Below the pieces are notes generated by a model. It had not been told where the DNA came from. It did not search any database and was given only the letters and a program-made list of their open reading frames with translations. Position numbers and translations under genes: made by a program. Of a DNA stretch of 64,000 nucleotides, positions 56,902-64,000 are shown piece after piece. Each line of letters opens with the position of its first letter. Positions within the stretch are counted from its first letter, which is position 1. This DNA is from Salinilacustrithrix flava (GTDB lineage: Bacteria > Actinomycetota > Acidimicrobiia > Acidimicrobiales > Salinilacustritrichaceae), in NCBI RefSeq assembly GCF_041228405.1, contig NZ_CP133888.1:2108001-2172000 (forward strand), in the 5' to 3' direction.

Positions 56902-57933
56902 ATGGCCGACCTGATCCGACAGACCATCCGCCTGGGTGCCCCGCCGTGGCCGACGGTCGATCCGTTCCTGTTCTGCGTCCACCACGTCGACGCCTACCCG
57001 GCGGGCAACCTGCACCTCGGCCCCGACGCCGACCTCCGGGGCCGGGCCATCGGCCAGGACTTCGCCGGCGTCGACGGCTGGAACATGTACCACGGCTCGG
57101 TCGTGCCCGGCTTCCCCTCGCACCCGCACCGCGGCTTCGAGACCATCACCTACGTGCGCCGGGGCCTGGTCGACCACGCCGACTCCCTCGGCGCCGCCGC
57201 CCGCTACGGCAAGGGCGACGTGCAGTGGATGACCGCCGGCAAGGGCATCCAGCACGCCGAGATGTTCCCGCTTCTCGACCAGTCCGGGCCCAACCCGATG
57301 GAGCTGTTCCAGATCTGGCTGAACCTGCCGGCCGAGGACAAGATGGTCGAGCCCAGCTACAAGATGCTCTGGGACGACGAGATCCCCCGCGTACCCGTCG
57401 ACGGCGAGGGCGAGCTCACCGTCATCGCCGGGGCCGTCCCCGGCCCGTCCGGTCTCGTGGTGCCGCCGTCGCCGGCGCCGGACTCCTGGGCCGCCCGAGG
57501 CGACACCGACGTGGCGCTCTGGCACGTCCGCCTCGGTGCCGGCGCCTCCGTCGTGCTCCCACCCGCGGGCTACGAGGACACGGTCCGCGTCCTGTACGTG
57601 TTCGACGGCGACGGCCTGGCCGTGGACGGCCAGGACCACGACGTGCCCACCGGCATCGTTCTGGACAGCGGCCAGGAGGCGCCGTTGCAGGCCCTCGGCG
57701 AGGGCGTGGACGTGCTCGTGATGCAGGGCCGGCCGATCGGCGAGCCCGTCGCCCAGTACGGCCCCTTCGTCATGAACACCAAGGCCGAGATCCAGCAGGC
57801 CTTCGAGGACTACCAGCGCGACCACTTCGGCGGCTGGCCCTGGGATCGCAGCGACCCCGTCCACGGGCGGGACCCGGCGCGCTTCGCCCGCCACGCCGAC
57901 GGACGCGAGGAACGAGCCCGCGAAGCCAGCTGA
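56902..57933 (+). CDS. Pirin family protein
   Basis: 343 residues, bicupin. The N-terminal metal site is complete: His74 and His76 (FPSHPHRGFETITY) and His118, Glu120 (GKGIQHAEMF). The C-terminal cupin (~200-310) and the NTKAEIQQAFEDYQRDHFGGWPW tail are typical. Pirins are Fe(II) or other metal proteins, some acting as quercetin 2,3-dioxygenase, others as regulators; here function is open. Slightly longer than the usual ~290 because of a charged C-terminal tail. A hairpin fills the gap to the next, convergent gene. Confidence 0.88.
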   Translation: MADLIRQTIRLGAPPWPTVDPFLFCVHHVDAYPAGNLHLGPDADLRGRAIGQDFAGVDGWNMYHGSVVPGFPSHPHRGFETITYVRRGLVDHADSLGAAARYGKGDVQWMTAGKGIQHAEMFPLLDQSGPNPMELFQIWLNLPAEDKMVEPSYKMLWDDEIPRVPVDGEGELTVIAGAVPGPSGLVVPPSPAPDSWAARGDTDVALWHVRLGAGASVVLPPAGYEDTVRVLYVFDGDGLAVDGQDHDVPTGIVLDSGQEAPLQALGEGVDVLVMQGRPIGEPVAQYGPFVMNTKAEIQQAFEDYQRDHFGGWPWDRSDPVHGRDPARFARHADGREERAREAS

Positions 57934-57935
57934 AC

Positions 57936-57986
57936 CGTTCTGGGCCGCGGTGCACGCCCTGGGGGCGTGCGACGCGGCCCGGAACG
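57936..57986. terminator. Long bidirectional hairpin filling the gap
   Basis: The two arms (57936-57959 and 57963-57986) pair over 24 positions with only one G-A mismatch and two G-U wobbles, around a 3-nt loop; inner stem GCACGCCC/GGGCGTGC, middle GGGCCGC/GCGGCCC, outer CGTTC/GAACG. The structure occupies almost the whole 54 bp between the two converging stop codons. Confidence 0.8.
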
Positions 57987-57987
57987 A

Positions 57988-59004
57988 TCAGGCGGCGGCG
58001 GCGTCGAACTCCTGCAGCACCCGGTCGGCCTCGGCGTGGGCACGGATGCGCTCCTCGAGCACCCGGCGCTGCTGGTCGGCCTCGAGGGCGGGCTTGTCGA
58101 CCACGGCCCAGCGGACCAGGTCGTGCCAGAAGCGGTCGATCACCTCGGCGCCGCTGATGGTGCCGCCGTCGACGGTGCGGAACGTGCAGGCGCGGATCTC
58201 GCCCAGGTAGAGGCGCAGCGAGGAGACGTGGATCTCCTCGTCGGTGCGGATCCGGCCGATGATGTCGGCGGCCTCGTCCGCCTTCTCGGCGCGGGCGCCC
58301 CACAGATCGGGGGTGCGCAGCACCGCCTGGGTCTCGGAGAAGCCCAGCTCGGCCCGGAACTCGATGAGCAACAGGTTGGCCAGGAACGACACCAGGCCCT
58401 CGATCTCGGGGCGGAGCTCGGGGATGCGACGCTCGTCGTCCGGGCGGGCGATGTTCTCGGGCGGGTCCACGTCGGGGTGGGCGCCGGCACCGAAGGCCAG
58501 GTCCCGCGCCACGAACCACATCTCGTCGTGGCCGCCGATGCCCTGGTCGGGCAGGCCGCCCTCATCCAGGCCGTGGGCGACGAGGAGGCCCTCGTTGAGG
58601 TGGCCGATGGCCATCTCGGAGATGTCCTCCACGATCACGTCCTGCAGGTCCGGGAAGGTGATGTCGGCCAGCAGGCGGCCCTTGGCCTCGATCTTGCCGA
58701 TGATGGTGAGGTTGTTCCAGAACGTCTCGCCCAGCCCGTTGCGCAGCAGCACCCGCTGCTGCGCGACGTTGGGGAGGCGGACCCCGTCGAGCAGCGAGGC
58801 ATCGGCGTCGAAGAGCTCGCCGCCGCGGTCGCGCAGCGCCTTGGTCCAGGCGTCGATGGCGGGACCGCGGACCTTGGTGCGCGGCGGCTGGTAGGAGCCG
58901 TCCGCGAGGAAGCCGCCGTGCATGCGTCGGCCGGCGATGACCTGCGGCTCGGCGTAGTCGTGGTCTTCCATCAGCTCGTCACGTCGGTAGCGGAGCGTGA
59001 GCAC
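57988..59004 (-). CDS. Unknown protein, possibly ferritin-like
   Basis: 338 residues from GTG 59004, which has AGGGGG nine nt upstream; ATG at 58971 is a later choice. No family recognised with confidence. The sequence is helical and soluble, with Glu/His clusters EDISEMAIGHLNEGL, GHDEMWFVARDL and RTDEEIHVSSLRLYLGEIR spaced along the chain; ExxH patterns on helices are a feature of ferritin-like di-iron proteins, so a metal-binding four-helix fold is possible but unproven. It converges on pirin and diverges from an LPG-synthase-like gene. Confidence 0.6.
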   Translation of the reverse strand: MLTLRYRRDELMEDHDYAEPQVIAGRRMHGGFLADGSYQPPRTKVRGPAIDAWTKALRDRGGELFDADASLLDGVRLPNVAQQRVLLRNGLGETFWNNLTIIGKIEAKGRLLADITFPDLQDVIVEDISEMAIGHLNEGLLVAHGLDEGGLPDQGIGGHDEMWFVARDLAFGAGAHPDVDPPENIARPDDERRIPELRPEIEGLVSFLANLLLIEFRAELGFSETQAVLRTPDLWGARAEKADEAADIIGRIRTDEEIHVSSLRLYLGEIRACTFRTVDGGTISGAEVIDRFWHDLVRWAVVDKPALEADQQRRVLEERIRAHAEADRVLQEFDAAAA

Positions 59005-59029
59005 GGTCGGGGACCCCCTGCGTCGTCGA

Positions 59030-59047
59030 CTTGACCCACCGGTCAAG
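59030..59047. promoter_or_regulatory. Palindrome in divergent promoter region
   Basis: CTTGACC-CACC-GGTCAAG: 7-bp arms with a 4-nt spacer, containing TTGACC on both strands. It could supply -35 elements in both directions or be an operator shared by the two divergent genes. No convincing -10 is in register, so the call is weak. Confidence 0.4.
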
Positions 59048-59101
59048 GTAGTCGTCGGGCGCCGTGCAGGGAATCGGGCGATCCGCTGCCAGGCTGTGCC
59101 G

Positions 59102-60205
59102 ATGCTCGGCTGGGTCCCACGGTGGTTGCGTGCGGCCTTCGGGGTGCTCGTGATGGCCCTGGTCATCTGGTTCCTGGTGATCCCGCAGTTCGGCCAGGCC
59201 GAGCGGGCTCTCGACGCCATCACCGGCGTGCACATGGGCTACGTCCTGCTCGGCGGCGTGCTGGTGGCGGCGTCCATTGCCGGCCAGGCCGAGCTGGTGC
59301 GGGCGATCCTCCCCGCAGGTCAGCGCCCGAGCCTGTCGGACATGGTCCGCATGGAGCTGGCCACGACCGCGGTGAGCCACACCGTGCCGGGCGGGACCGC
59401 AGCCGGCACCGCCCTCGGCTACCGGCTCCTCACCCAGGCCGGCGTGCAGGGCACGTCCGCGGGCTTCGCGCTCGGGGTGCGGGGCATCGGCTCCGCCCTC
59501 GTGCTCAACCTCATCCTCTGGCTCGCCCTGCTCGTCTCCATCCCGACCCAGGGCTTCGACGGCCGGTACACGACGGCTGCCGTGCTGGGGTCCGGTCTCC
59601 TCACCGCGGTCGGGGCGGTGGTCATCGGGCTGCTCCGCTCGCCCCAGGCGACCACCCGGGTCGTGGCGCGGGTCCTGCGACCCATCCCGTTCGTGGACGC
59701 CGACGCGGTGCCCCGCGTCGTCGGCCGGCTCTCCGACCAGCTGCGCGAGCTGGTCTCGGACCGCCGCCTCGCCGTGCGGGCGGTGGCCTGGGCCGCCGCG
59801 TACTGGCTCGGCCAGGCCGCTGCCCTCTGGGTGCTGCTGCTGGCGTTCGAGTGGACCGGCCACCCGGTGTCGGTGCTGGTCGCGTTCGGGCTCGTGAACG
59901 TGCTCGCCGCCCTGCCCGTGACACCCCGGGGCCTGGGGGTGCTCGAAGCGGTGCTCATCCCGATGCTCGTGGGCTTCGGCGCACCCGCCTACATCGCGAC
60001 CCTCGGCGTCATCAGCTGGCGCCTCCTGTCGTTCTGGGCGCCCATCCCGCTCGGCACCCTCGCCTACGTCTCGATCCGCCTGCGCCAGCCGGGCGTGCAG
60101 CCCGACGCCGAGGACGCCGCCGACGAGCTCGGCACGGCGGGACGGGAGCACCGTGAGCCGTGGACGGAATGGGCCGACCGCCACGCGATCCGCCGGCGGC
60201 GCTGA
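59102..60205 (+). CDS. LPG-synthase-type (UPF0104/AglD-like) membrane protein
   Basis: 367 residues with about eight helices. The conserved core is ELATTAVSHTVPGGTAAGTALGYRLL and the NVLAALPVTPRGLGVLEAVLIPMLVGFG segment of the lysylphosphatidylglycerol synthase transmembrane family (flippase half of MprF, AglD). There is no attached aminoacyl-transferase domain, so it may be a lipid flippase only. CAGGCT lies 6 nt before the ATG. A hydrophilic C-terminal tail of ~40 residues is charged. Confidence 0.82.
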   Translation: MLGWVPRWLRAAFGVLVMALVIWFLVIPQFGQAERALDAITGVHMGYVLLGGVLVAASIAGQAELVRAILPAGQRPSLSDMVRMELATTAVSHTVPGGTAAGTALGYRLLTQAGVQGTSAGFALGVRGIGSALVLNLILWLALLVSIPTQGFDGRYTTAAVLGSGLLTAVGAVVIGLLRSPQATTRVVARVLRPIPFVDADAVPRVVGRLSDQLRELVSDRRLAVRAVAWAAAYWLGQAAALWVLLLAFEWTGHPVSVLVAFGLVNVLAALPVTPRGLGVLEAVLIPMLVGFGAPAYIATLGVISWRLLSFWAPIPLGTLAYVSIRLRQPGVQPDAEDAADELGTAGREHREPWTEWADRHAIRRRR

Positions 60206-60253
60206 GCCGCACGGCCGCACCGCCGCCGGGCGATGGCATCCTGGGCGGCTGCC

Positions 60254-63200
60254 ATGGGACCAACCGCCCCGTCTCCCGCCACGCTCCGCGAGCGCCTCGA
60301 TGAGGCCTCGATCGCCGACGCGCACCGGCTCGGTCGGCGGCTCGGGAACCTGAAGCGGAAGAAGGGCCAGGCCCGCCAGGAGGCCCTCGGCTCGATCGCC
60401 GCCGAGCTGGAGCGGTCCATCGCCGCCGTGGAGGCCAAGCGGTCCTCCGCGGTCGTGCCGACGTATCCCGACGAGCTGCCGATCACCGCCCGGCACGACG
60501 AGCTGCTCGAGGTCCTGCGCGACCACCAGGTCGTGATCGTCGCCGGCGAGACCGGGTCGGGCAAGAGCACGCAGCTGCCCAAGCTCTGCCTGGAGCTGGG
60601 TCGCGGCGTGCGGGGTCTCATCGGCCACACCCAGCCGCGCCGGATCGCGGCCCGGTCGGTGTCGGAGCGGGTGGCCGAGGAGCTCGGCGTGGAGGTCGGC
60701 GGCCAGGTCGGCTACGCCGTGCGCTTCACCGACCAGGTCGGCCCCGACACCCGGCTCAAGGTGATGACCGACGGCATCCTGCTGAACGAGCTCCAGCGGG
60801 ACCGGCTGCTGCTCGGCTACGACACGATCATCGTCGACGAGGCCCACGAGCGCAGCCTCAACATCGACTTCATCCTCGGCTACCTCAAGGAGCTGCTGCC
60901 GAGGCGGCCGGACCTCAAGGTCGTCGTCACCTCCGCCACCATCGACACCGAGCGCTTCGCCGAGCACTTCGCCGACGAGCGGGGCCCGGCGCCGATCATC
61001 GAGGTGTCGGGCCGCACCTACCCCGTGGAGCTCCGCTACCGGCCCGACGACGACGGCCAGCCGCCCCAGGACACCGTGCAGGCCGTGGCCGACGCCGTGC
61101 AGGAGCTGGTGCGCGAAGGTCCCGGCGACGTGCTCGTGTTCGCGTCGGGGGAGCGGGAGATCCGGGACATGGCCGACGCGGTCGAGGGCCTCCGGCTGCC
61201 CGGCACCGAGGTCCTGCCGCTGTTCGCCCGGCTCTCCTCGGCTGAGCAGCACCGGGTGTTCGCCCGCCACACGAAGCGGCGGGTGGTCATCGCCACCAAC
61301 ATCGCCGAGACCTCGATCACGGTCCCGGGCATCCGCTACGTCGTGGACCCGGGCACGGCACGGATCTCCCGCTACAGCAAGCGGACCAAGGTGCAGCGCC
61401 TGCCGATCGAGGCGATCTCGCAGGCCAGCGCCGATCAGCGCGCCGGACGCTGCGGTCGGGTCGCGCCCGGCATCTGCATCCGCCTCTACGCCGAGGACGA
61501 CTACGACAGCCGCCCGGAGTTCACCGAGCCCGAGATCCTGCGGACGAACCTGGCCTCGGTCATCCTGCAGATGACGGCGATCGGCCTCGGCGACGTCGAG
61601 TCGTTCCCCTTCGTCGAGCCCCCCGACCGCCGCAACGTGGCCGACGGCGTCCTCCTCCTCGAGGAGCTCGGGGCCCTCGAGCCCGACCGGCCGGCCCACG
61701 ACCGCCGGCTCACCGAGATCGGCACCAAGCTGGCCCGCCTGCCCCTCGACCCCAGCCTCGGACGCATGGTGCTCGAGGCCGAACGGAACCGGTGCGTGCA
61801 CGAGGTCATGGTCATCGTGGCCGGCCTCTCCATCCAGGACCCGCGCGAGCGCCCCACCGGCCAGGAGGAGCGGGCCGGTCAGCTCCACGCCCGGTTCCGG
61901 GTGCCCGGTTCCGACTTCCTCGGCTACCTCGCTCTCTGGGACCACGTGAAGGAGCGCCAGCGCGAGCTGTCGTCGTCGAGGTTCCGGCGGGAGTGCCGCG
62001 ACGAGCTGCTGCACTTCGTGCGGCTCCGGGAGTGGCAGGACGTCTACACCCAGATCCGCCAGGTGGTGCGCAGCCTCAAGATCGGCATCGACCGGGGCGG
62101 CGCGGACGCCGACGCCATCCACCGCGCCCTGCTCGCCGGGCTGCTCGCCAACGTCGGCAACCGCGACGACAGCGAGGAGCCGACCCCGGCGAAGGGGTCG
62201 GGACGTCGGGGCCCGAAGGGCCCGGTCGAGTACGTCGGGCCCCGCAACGCGCGCTTCGCCCTCGGCCGCGGGTCGGTGCTGTCGAAGAGCCCGCCCCGCT
62301 GGGTGATGGTGGCCGAGATCGTGGAGACCAACCGGCTGTGGGCCCGCACCGCCGCCACCATCCAGCCGTCGTGGATCGAGCAGGCCGCCGGCCACCTGGT
62401 CACCCGCACCTACGACGAGCCCCACTGGAACCCCGACCGTGGTGCCGCCCAGGTCATCGAGCGGGTCCGGCTGCGCGCCCTCACCATCGTGGAGGGCCGG
62501 GCGATCAACCTCGATCGCGTCGACCGTGCCATGGCGCGGGAGCTGTTCATCCTCCACGCGCTGGTGCGGGGCGAGTGGGAGAGCCACCACGGGTTCGTCC
62601 AGCGCAACGCCGACCGGGTCGCCGAGGTCCGGGCGATGGAGGACCGGGCCCGACGGCGGGACATCCTCGTCGGCGAGGACGACGTGTTCGACGTCTTCGA
62701 CGCCCGCATCCCGGACCACGTCACCGACGTCCGCCGCTTCGACCGGTGGTGGCGCGACGCCCAGCAGGACCAGCCCGACCTGCTCGACCTCACCGTCGCC
62801 GACCTGGTCGTGCCCGGTGCCACCGACGTCGACGACACCGCCTTCCCCGACCGGTGGGAGGACGCGCCCGCCGAGATCCGCATCGACTACGAGTTCGAGC
62901 CGGGACAGGCATCGGACGGCACGACCTTCGAGGTGCCGGTCGCCGTGCTGAACCGCACCGACCCCGCGCCCTTCGAGTGGCTCGTCCCCGGACTGCGCCA
63001 CGAGCTCGTGACCAGCCTCATCAAGGCCCTGCCCAAGCAGGTCCGTCGCTCCCTCGTGCCGGCACCCGACCGGGCCGCCGAAGTGCTCGAGCGCGTCGGC
63101 CCGGACGACGGACCGCTGCGCGAGGTCGTGGCGGCCGAGCTGAGCCGGATGGCCGGCGTGCCCGTGACCCCGGACATGTGGTCGGACCTCGTGCTGCCCG

Positions 63201-64000
63201 GCCACCTCCGTCCCCGCTACCGCGTCGTGGGCGAGGGGCGCACGCTCGCCGAGGGCGACGACCTGCGCGAGCTGGAGCGCCGGCTCCGGGCCCACGTGCG
63301 CGCCACGGTCGTGTCCCAGGCGCCCGAGCTGGAGCGCAGCGGCCTCACGTCGTGGTCCTTCGGGACCCTGCCGCGGGTGGTGGAGTCCACCGTCGACGGG
63401 TTCACCGTGCAGGGCTACCCGGCCGTGATCGACACCCAGGACTCCGTCGGGGTGCGCATCCTCGCGTCGGTCGACCAGCAGCGGGCCCTGCACTGGAACG
63501 GCGTCCGCCGGCTGCTCGCCCTGCAGCTGGGGAAGCCGGCTCGCGCCCTGCAGAAGCGGCTCGACGCTCGGGTGCTCCTCGGTCTCACCGCCGCGCCCCA
63601 CGGGACGGTCACGGCCGCGGTCGACGACGCGCTCCACGGCGTGCTCGACGCGCTCCTGCTCGATGCCGGCGGCCCGCCCTTCGACGAGGACGGCTACGTC
63701 GCCCTCCGCCGGCGGGTGCAGGACCGCTGGCTCGACGACCTGGTGATCGCGGTGACGACGCTGTCGGGCGTGGTGCAGCACGCCGAGCGCCTACGCGAGC
63801 GGCTGGCACAGCCGGCGCCGACCTCGTGGTCGGCCTCGCTGGACGACGTCACCCACCAGCTCACCCGGCTGGTGTTCGACGGCATGGTCGTCAGCATCGG
63901 CACCGATCGGCTCGCCCACCTGCCCCGCTACCTGGATGCGATCGACGCCCGCCTCGACAAGCTGCGGGAGGGGCCGGCCAAGGACGTCGAGCGACTCCGG
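60254..64000 (+). CDS. hrpA: DEAH-box RNA helicase HrpA, 3' end outside window
   Basis: 1249 codons are present and the frame is still open at the window edge. N-terminal helix region (1-75), Walker A GETGSGKST (98-106), TQPRRIAARSVSERVAEE, DEAH (195-198), VTSATID and the helicase C motifs (SSAEQHRVFARHTKRRVVIATNIAETSITVPG; QRAGRCGRV), then a winged-helix/OB-fold module and the C-terminal DUF3418 region (from ~740) typical of HrpA. It unwinds RNA with ATP; in bacteria it rescues stalled ribosomes. The usual length is ~1300 residues, so only a short part is missing. Confidence 0.93.
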   Translation, partial: MGPTAPSPATLRERLDEASIADAHRLGRRLGNLKRKKGQARQEALGSIAAELERSIAAVEAKRSSAVVPTYPDELPITARHDELLEVLRDHQVVIVAGETGSGKSTQLPKLCLELGRGVRGLIGHTQPRRIAARSVSERVAEELGVEVGGQVGYAVRFTDQVGPDTRLKVMTDGILLNELQRDRLLLGYDTIIVDEAHERSLNIDFILGYLKELLPRRPDLKVVVTSATIDTERFAEHFADERGPAPIIEVSGRTYPVELRYRPDDDGQPPQDTVQAVADAVQELVREGPGDVLVFASGEREIRDMADAVEGLRLPGTEVLPLFARLSSAEQHRVFARHTKRRVVIATNIAETSITVPGIRYVVDPGTARISRYSKRTKVQRLPIEAISQASADQRAGRCGRVAPGICIRLYAEDDYDSRPEFTEPEILRTNLASVILQMTAIGLGDVESFPFVEPPDRRNVADGVLLLEELGALEPDRPAHDRRLTEIGTKLARLPLDPSLGRMVLEAERNRCVHEVMVIVAGLSIQDPRERPTGQEERAGQLHARFRVPGSDFLGYLALWDHVKERQRELSSSRFRRECRDELLHFVRLREWQDVYTQIRQVVRSLKIGIDRGGADADAIHRALLAGLLANVGNRDDSEEPTPAKGSGRRGPKGPVEYVGPRNARFALGRGSVLSKSPPRWVMVAEIVETNRLWARTAATIQPSWIEQAAGHLVTRTYDEPHWNPDRGAAQVIERVRLRALTIVEGRAINLDRVDRAMARELFILHALVRGEWESHHGFVQRNADRVAEVRAMEDRARRRDILVGEDDVFDVFDARIPDHVTDVRRFDRWWRDAQQDQPDLLDLTVADLVVPGATDVDDTAFPDRWEDAPAEIRIDYEFEPGQASDGTTFEVPVAVLNRTDPAPFEWLVPGLRHELVTSLIKALPKQVRRSLVPAPDRAAEVLERVGPDDGPLREVVAAELSRMAGVPVTPDMWSDLVLPGHLRPRYRVVGEGRTLAEGDDLRELERRLRAHVRATVVSQAPELERSGLTSWSFGTLPRVVESTVDGFTVQGYPAVIDTQDSVGVRILASVDQQRALHWNGVRRLLALQLGKPARALQKRLDARVLLGLTAAPHGTVTAAVDDALHGVLDALLLDAGGPPFDEDGYVALRRRVQDRWLDDLVIAVTTLSGVVQHAERLRERLAQPAPTSWSASLDDVTHQLTRLVFDGMVVSIGTDRLAHLPRYLDAIDARLDKLREGPAKDVERLR

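Noticed and set aside
58979..63781. A 1600-codon open frame on the minus strand opposite hrpA
   Set aside because: It lies antisense to a complete helicase with all motifs in order, has no recognisable domain and is made of Arg/Gly/Val/His-rich shadow sequence typical of the complementary frame in GC-rich DNA.

Overview
This 64 kb window is GC-rich and gene-dense, with no intergenic gap above about 170 bp. It looks like an actinobacterial chromosome. Pointers are a WhiB regulator, three LLM-class flavin/F420-type oxidoreductases, LigD-type NHEJ polymerases, a DUF222/HNH (13E12-like) gene behind an actinobacterial LexA box, many GTG starts and apparently common leaderless promoters. The gene content (acyl-CoA dehydrogenases, LLM enzymes, DUF4389, DUF4214-YkuD) fits Acidimicrobiia such as the Iamia group. 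That placement is inference, because no rRNA or other phylogenetic marker lies in the window. I saw no tRNA, rRNA, CRISPR array, insertion sequence or prophage.

Layout. 1-6.5 kb: the 3' end of thymidine kinase, a one-polypeptide Baeyer-Villiger monooxygenase-esterase fusion, a lipase maturation factor-like membrane protein, an acyl-CoA dehydrogenase, and a divergent arsR / cadI (ArsI-like) pair with two matching operators. 6.5-13.4 kb (minus strand): Ca2+/cation antiporter, ackA-pta, an LLM oxidoreductase and an M20 peptidase. 13.4-20.5 kb: acyl-CoA dehydrogenase, a divergent SufR-like regulator / heme-copper-like membrane protein / cupin module, a DUF4389 protein, a secreted DUF4214-YkuD L,D-transpeptidase and a dienelactone hydrolase. 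20.5-25.8 kb: SRPBCC protein, LigD phosphoesterase-polymerase without ligase domain, a methyltransferase, an SOS-box HNH gene and an aldo/keto reductase.

25.9-35.3 kb: DrrAB-type ABC exporter, Na/Pi cotransporter with PhoU, AI-2E transporter, zinc alcohol dehydrogenase, gluconokinase, a PPOX-fold protein, a KhtT/KhtU-type K+(cation)/H+ antiporter pair and beta-carbonic anhydrase. 35.3-42.5 kb: a small hypothetical / winged-helix pair, glycolate-oxidase-like flavoprotein, WhiB, a TetR-COG3687-SDR operon and an orphan FdhF/YdeP-like molybdoenzyme. 42.5-50.7 kb: two LLM oxidoreductases, a ClC channel, a stand-alone LigD polymerase, and a two-gene ATP-grasp / S15 (CocE-NonD) hydrolase operon. 50.7-64 kb: thioesterase-lgt-ubiB operon, a PAS-PAS-GGDEF-EAL protein, pirin, an unknown possibly ferritin-like protein, an LPG-synthase-type membrane protein and the 5' part of hrpA, which runs off the window.

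Most of the window is housekeeping and catabolic accessory metabolism. The items I consider most worth following are the BVMO-esterase fusion with a changed fingerprint residue, the ATP-grasp/S15 hydrolase operon, the SufR-like/membrane/cupin module, the two ligase-less LigD polymerases, the SOS-controlled HNH gene with an altered HNH motif, and two architectural themes: a -10-like hexamer 6-8 nt before about twenty start codons, and long perfect hairpins that overlap or fill the junctions of convergent genes.
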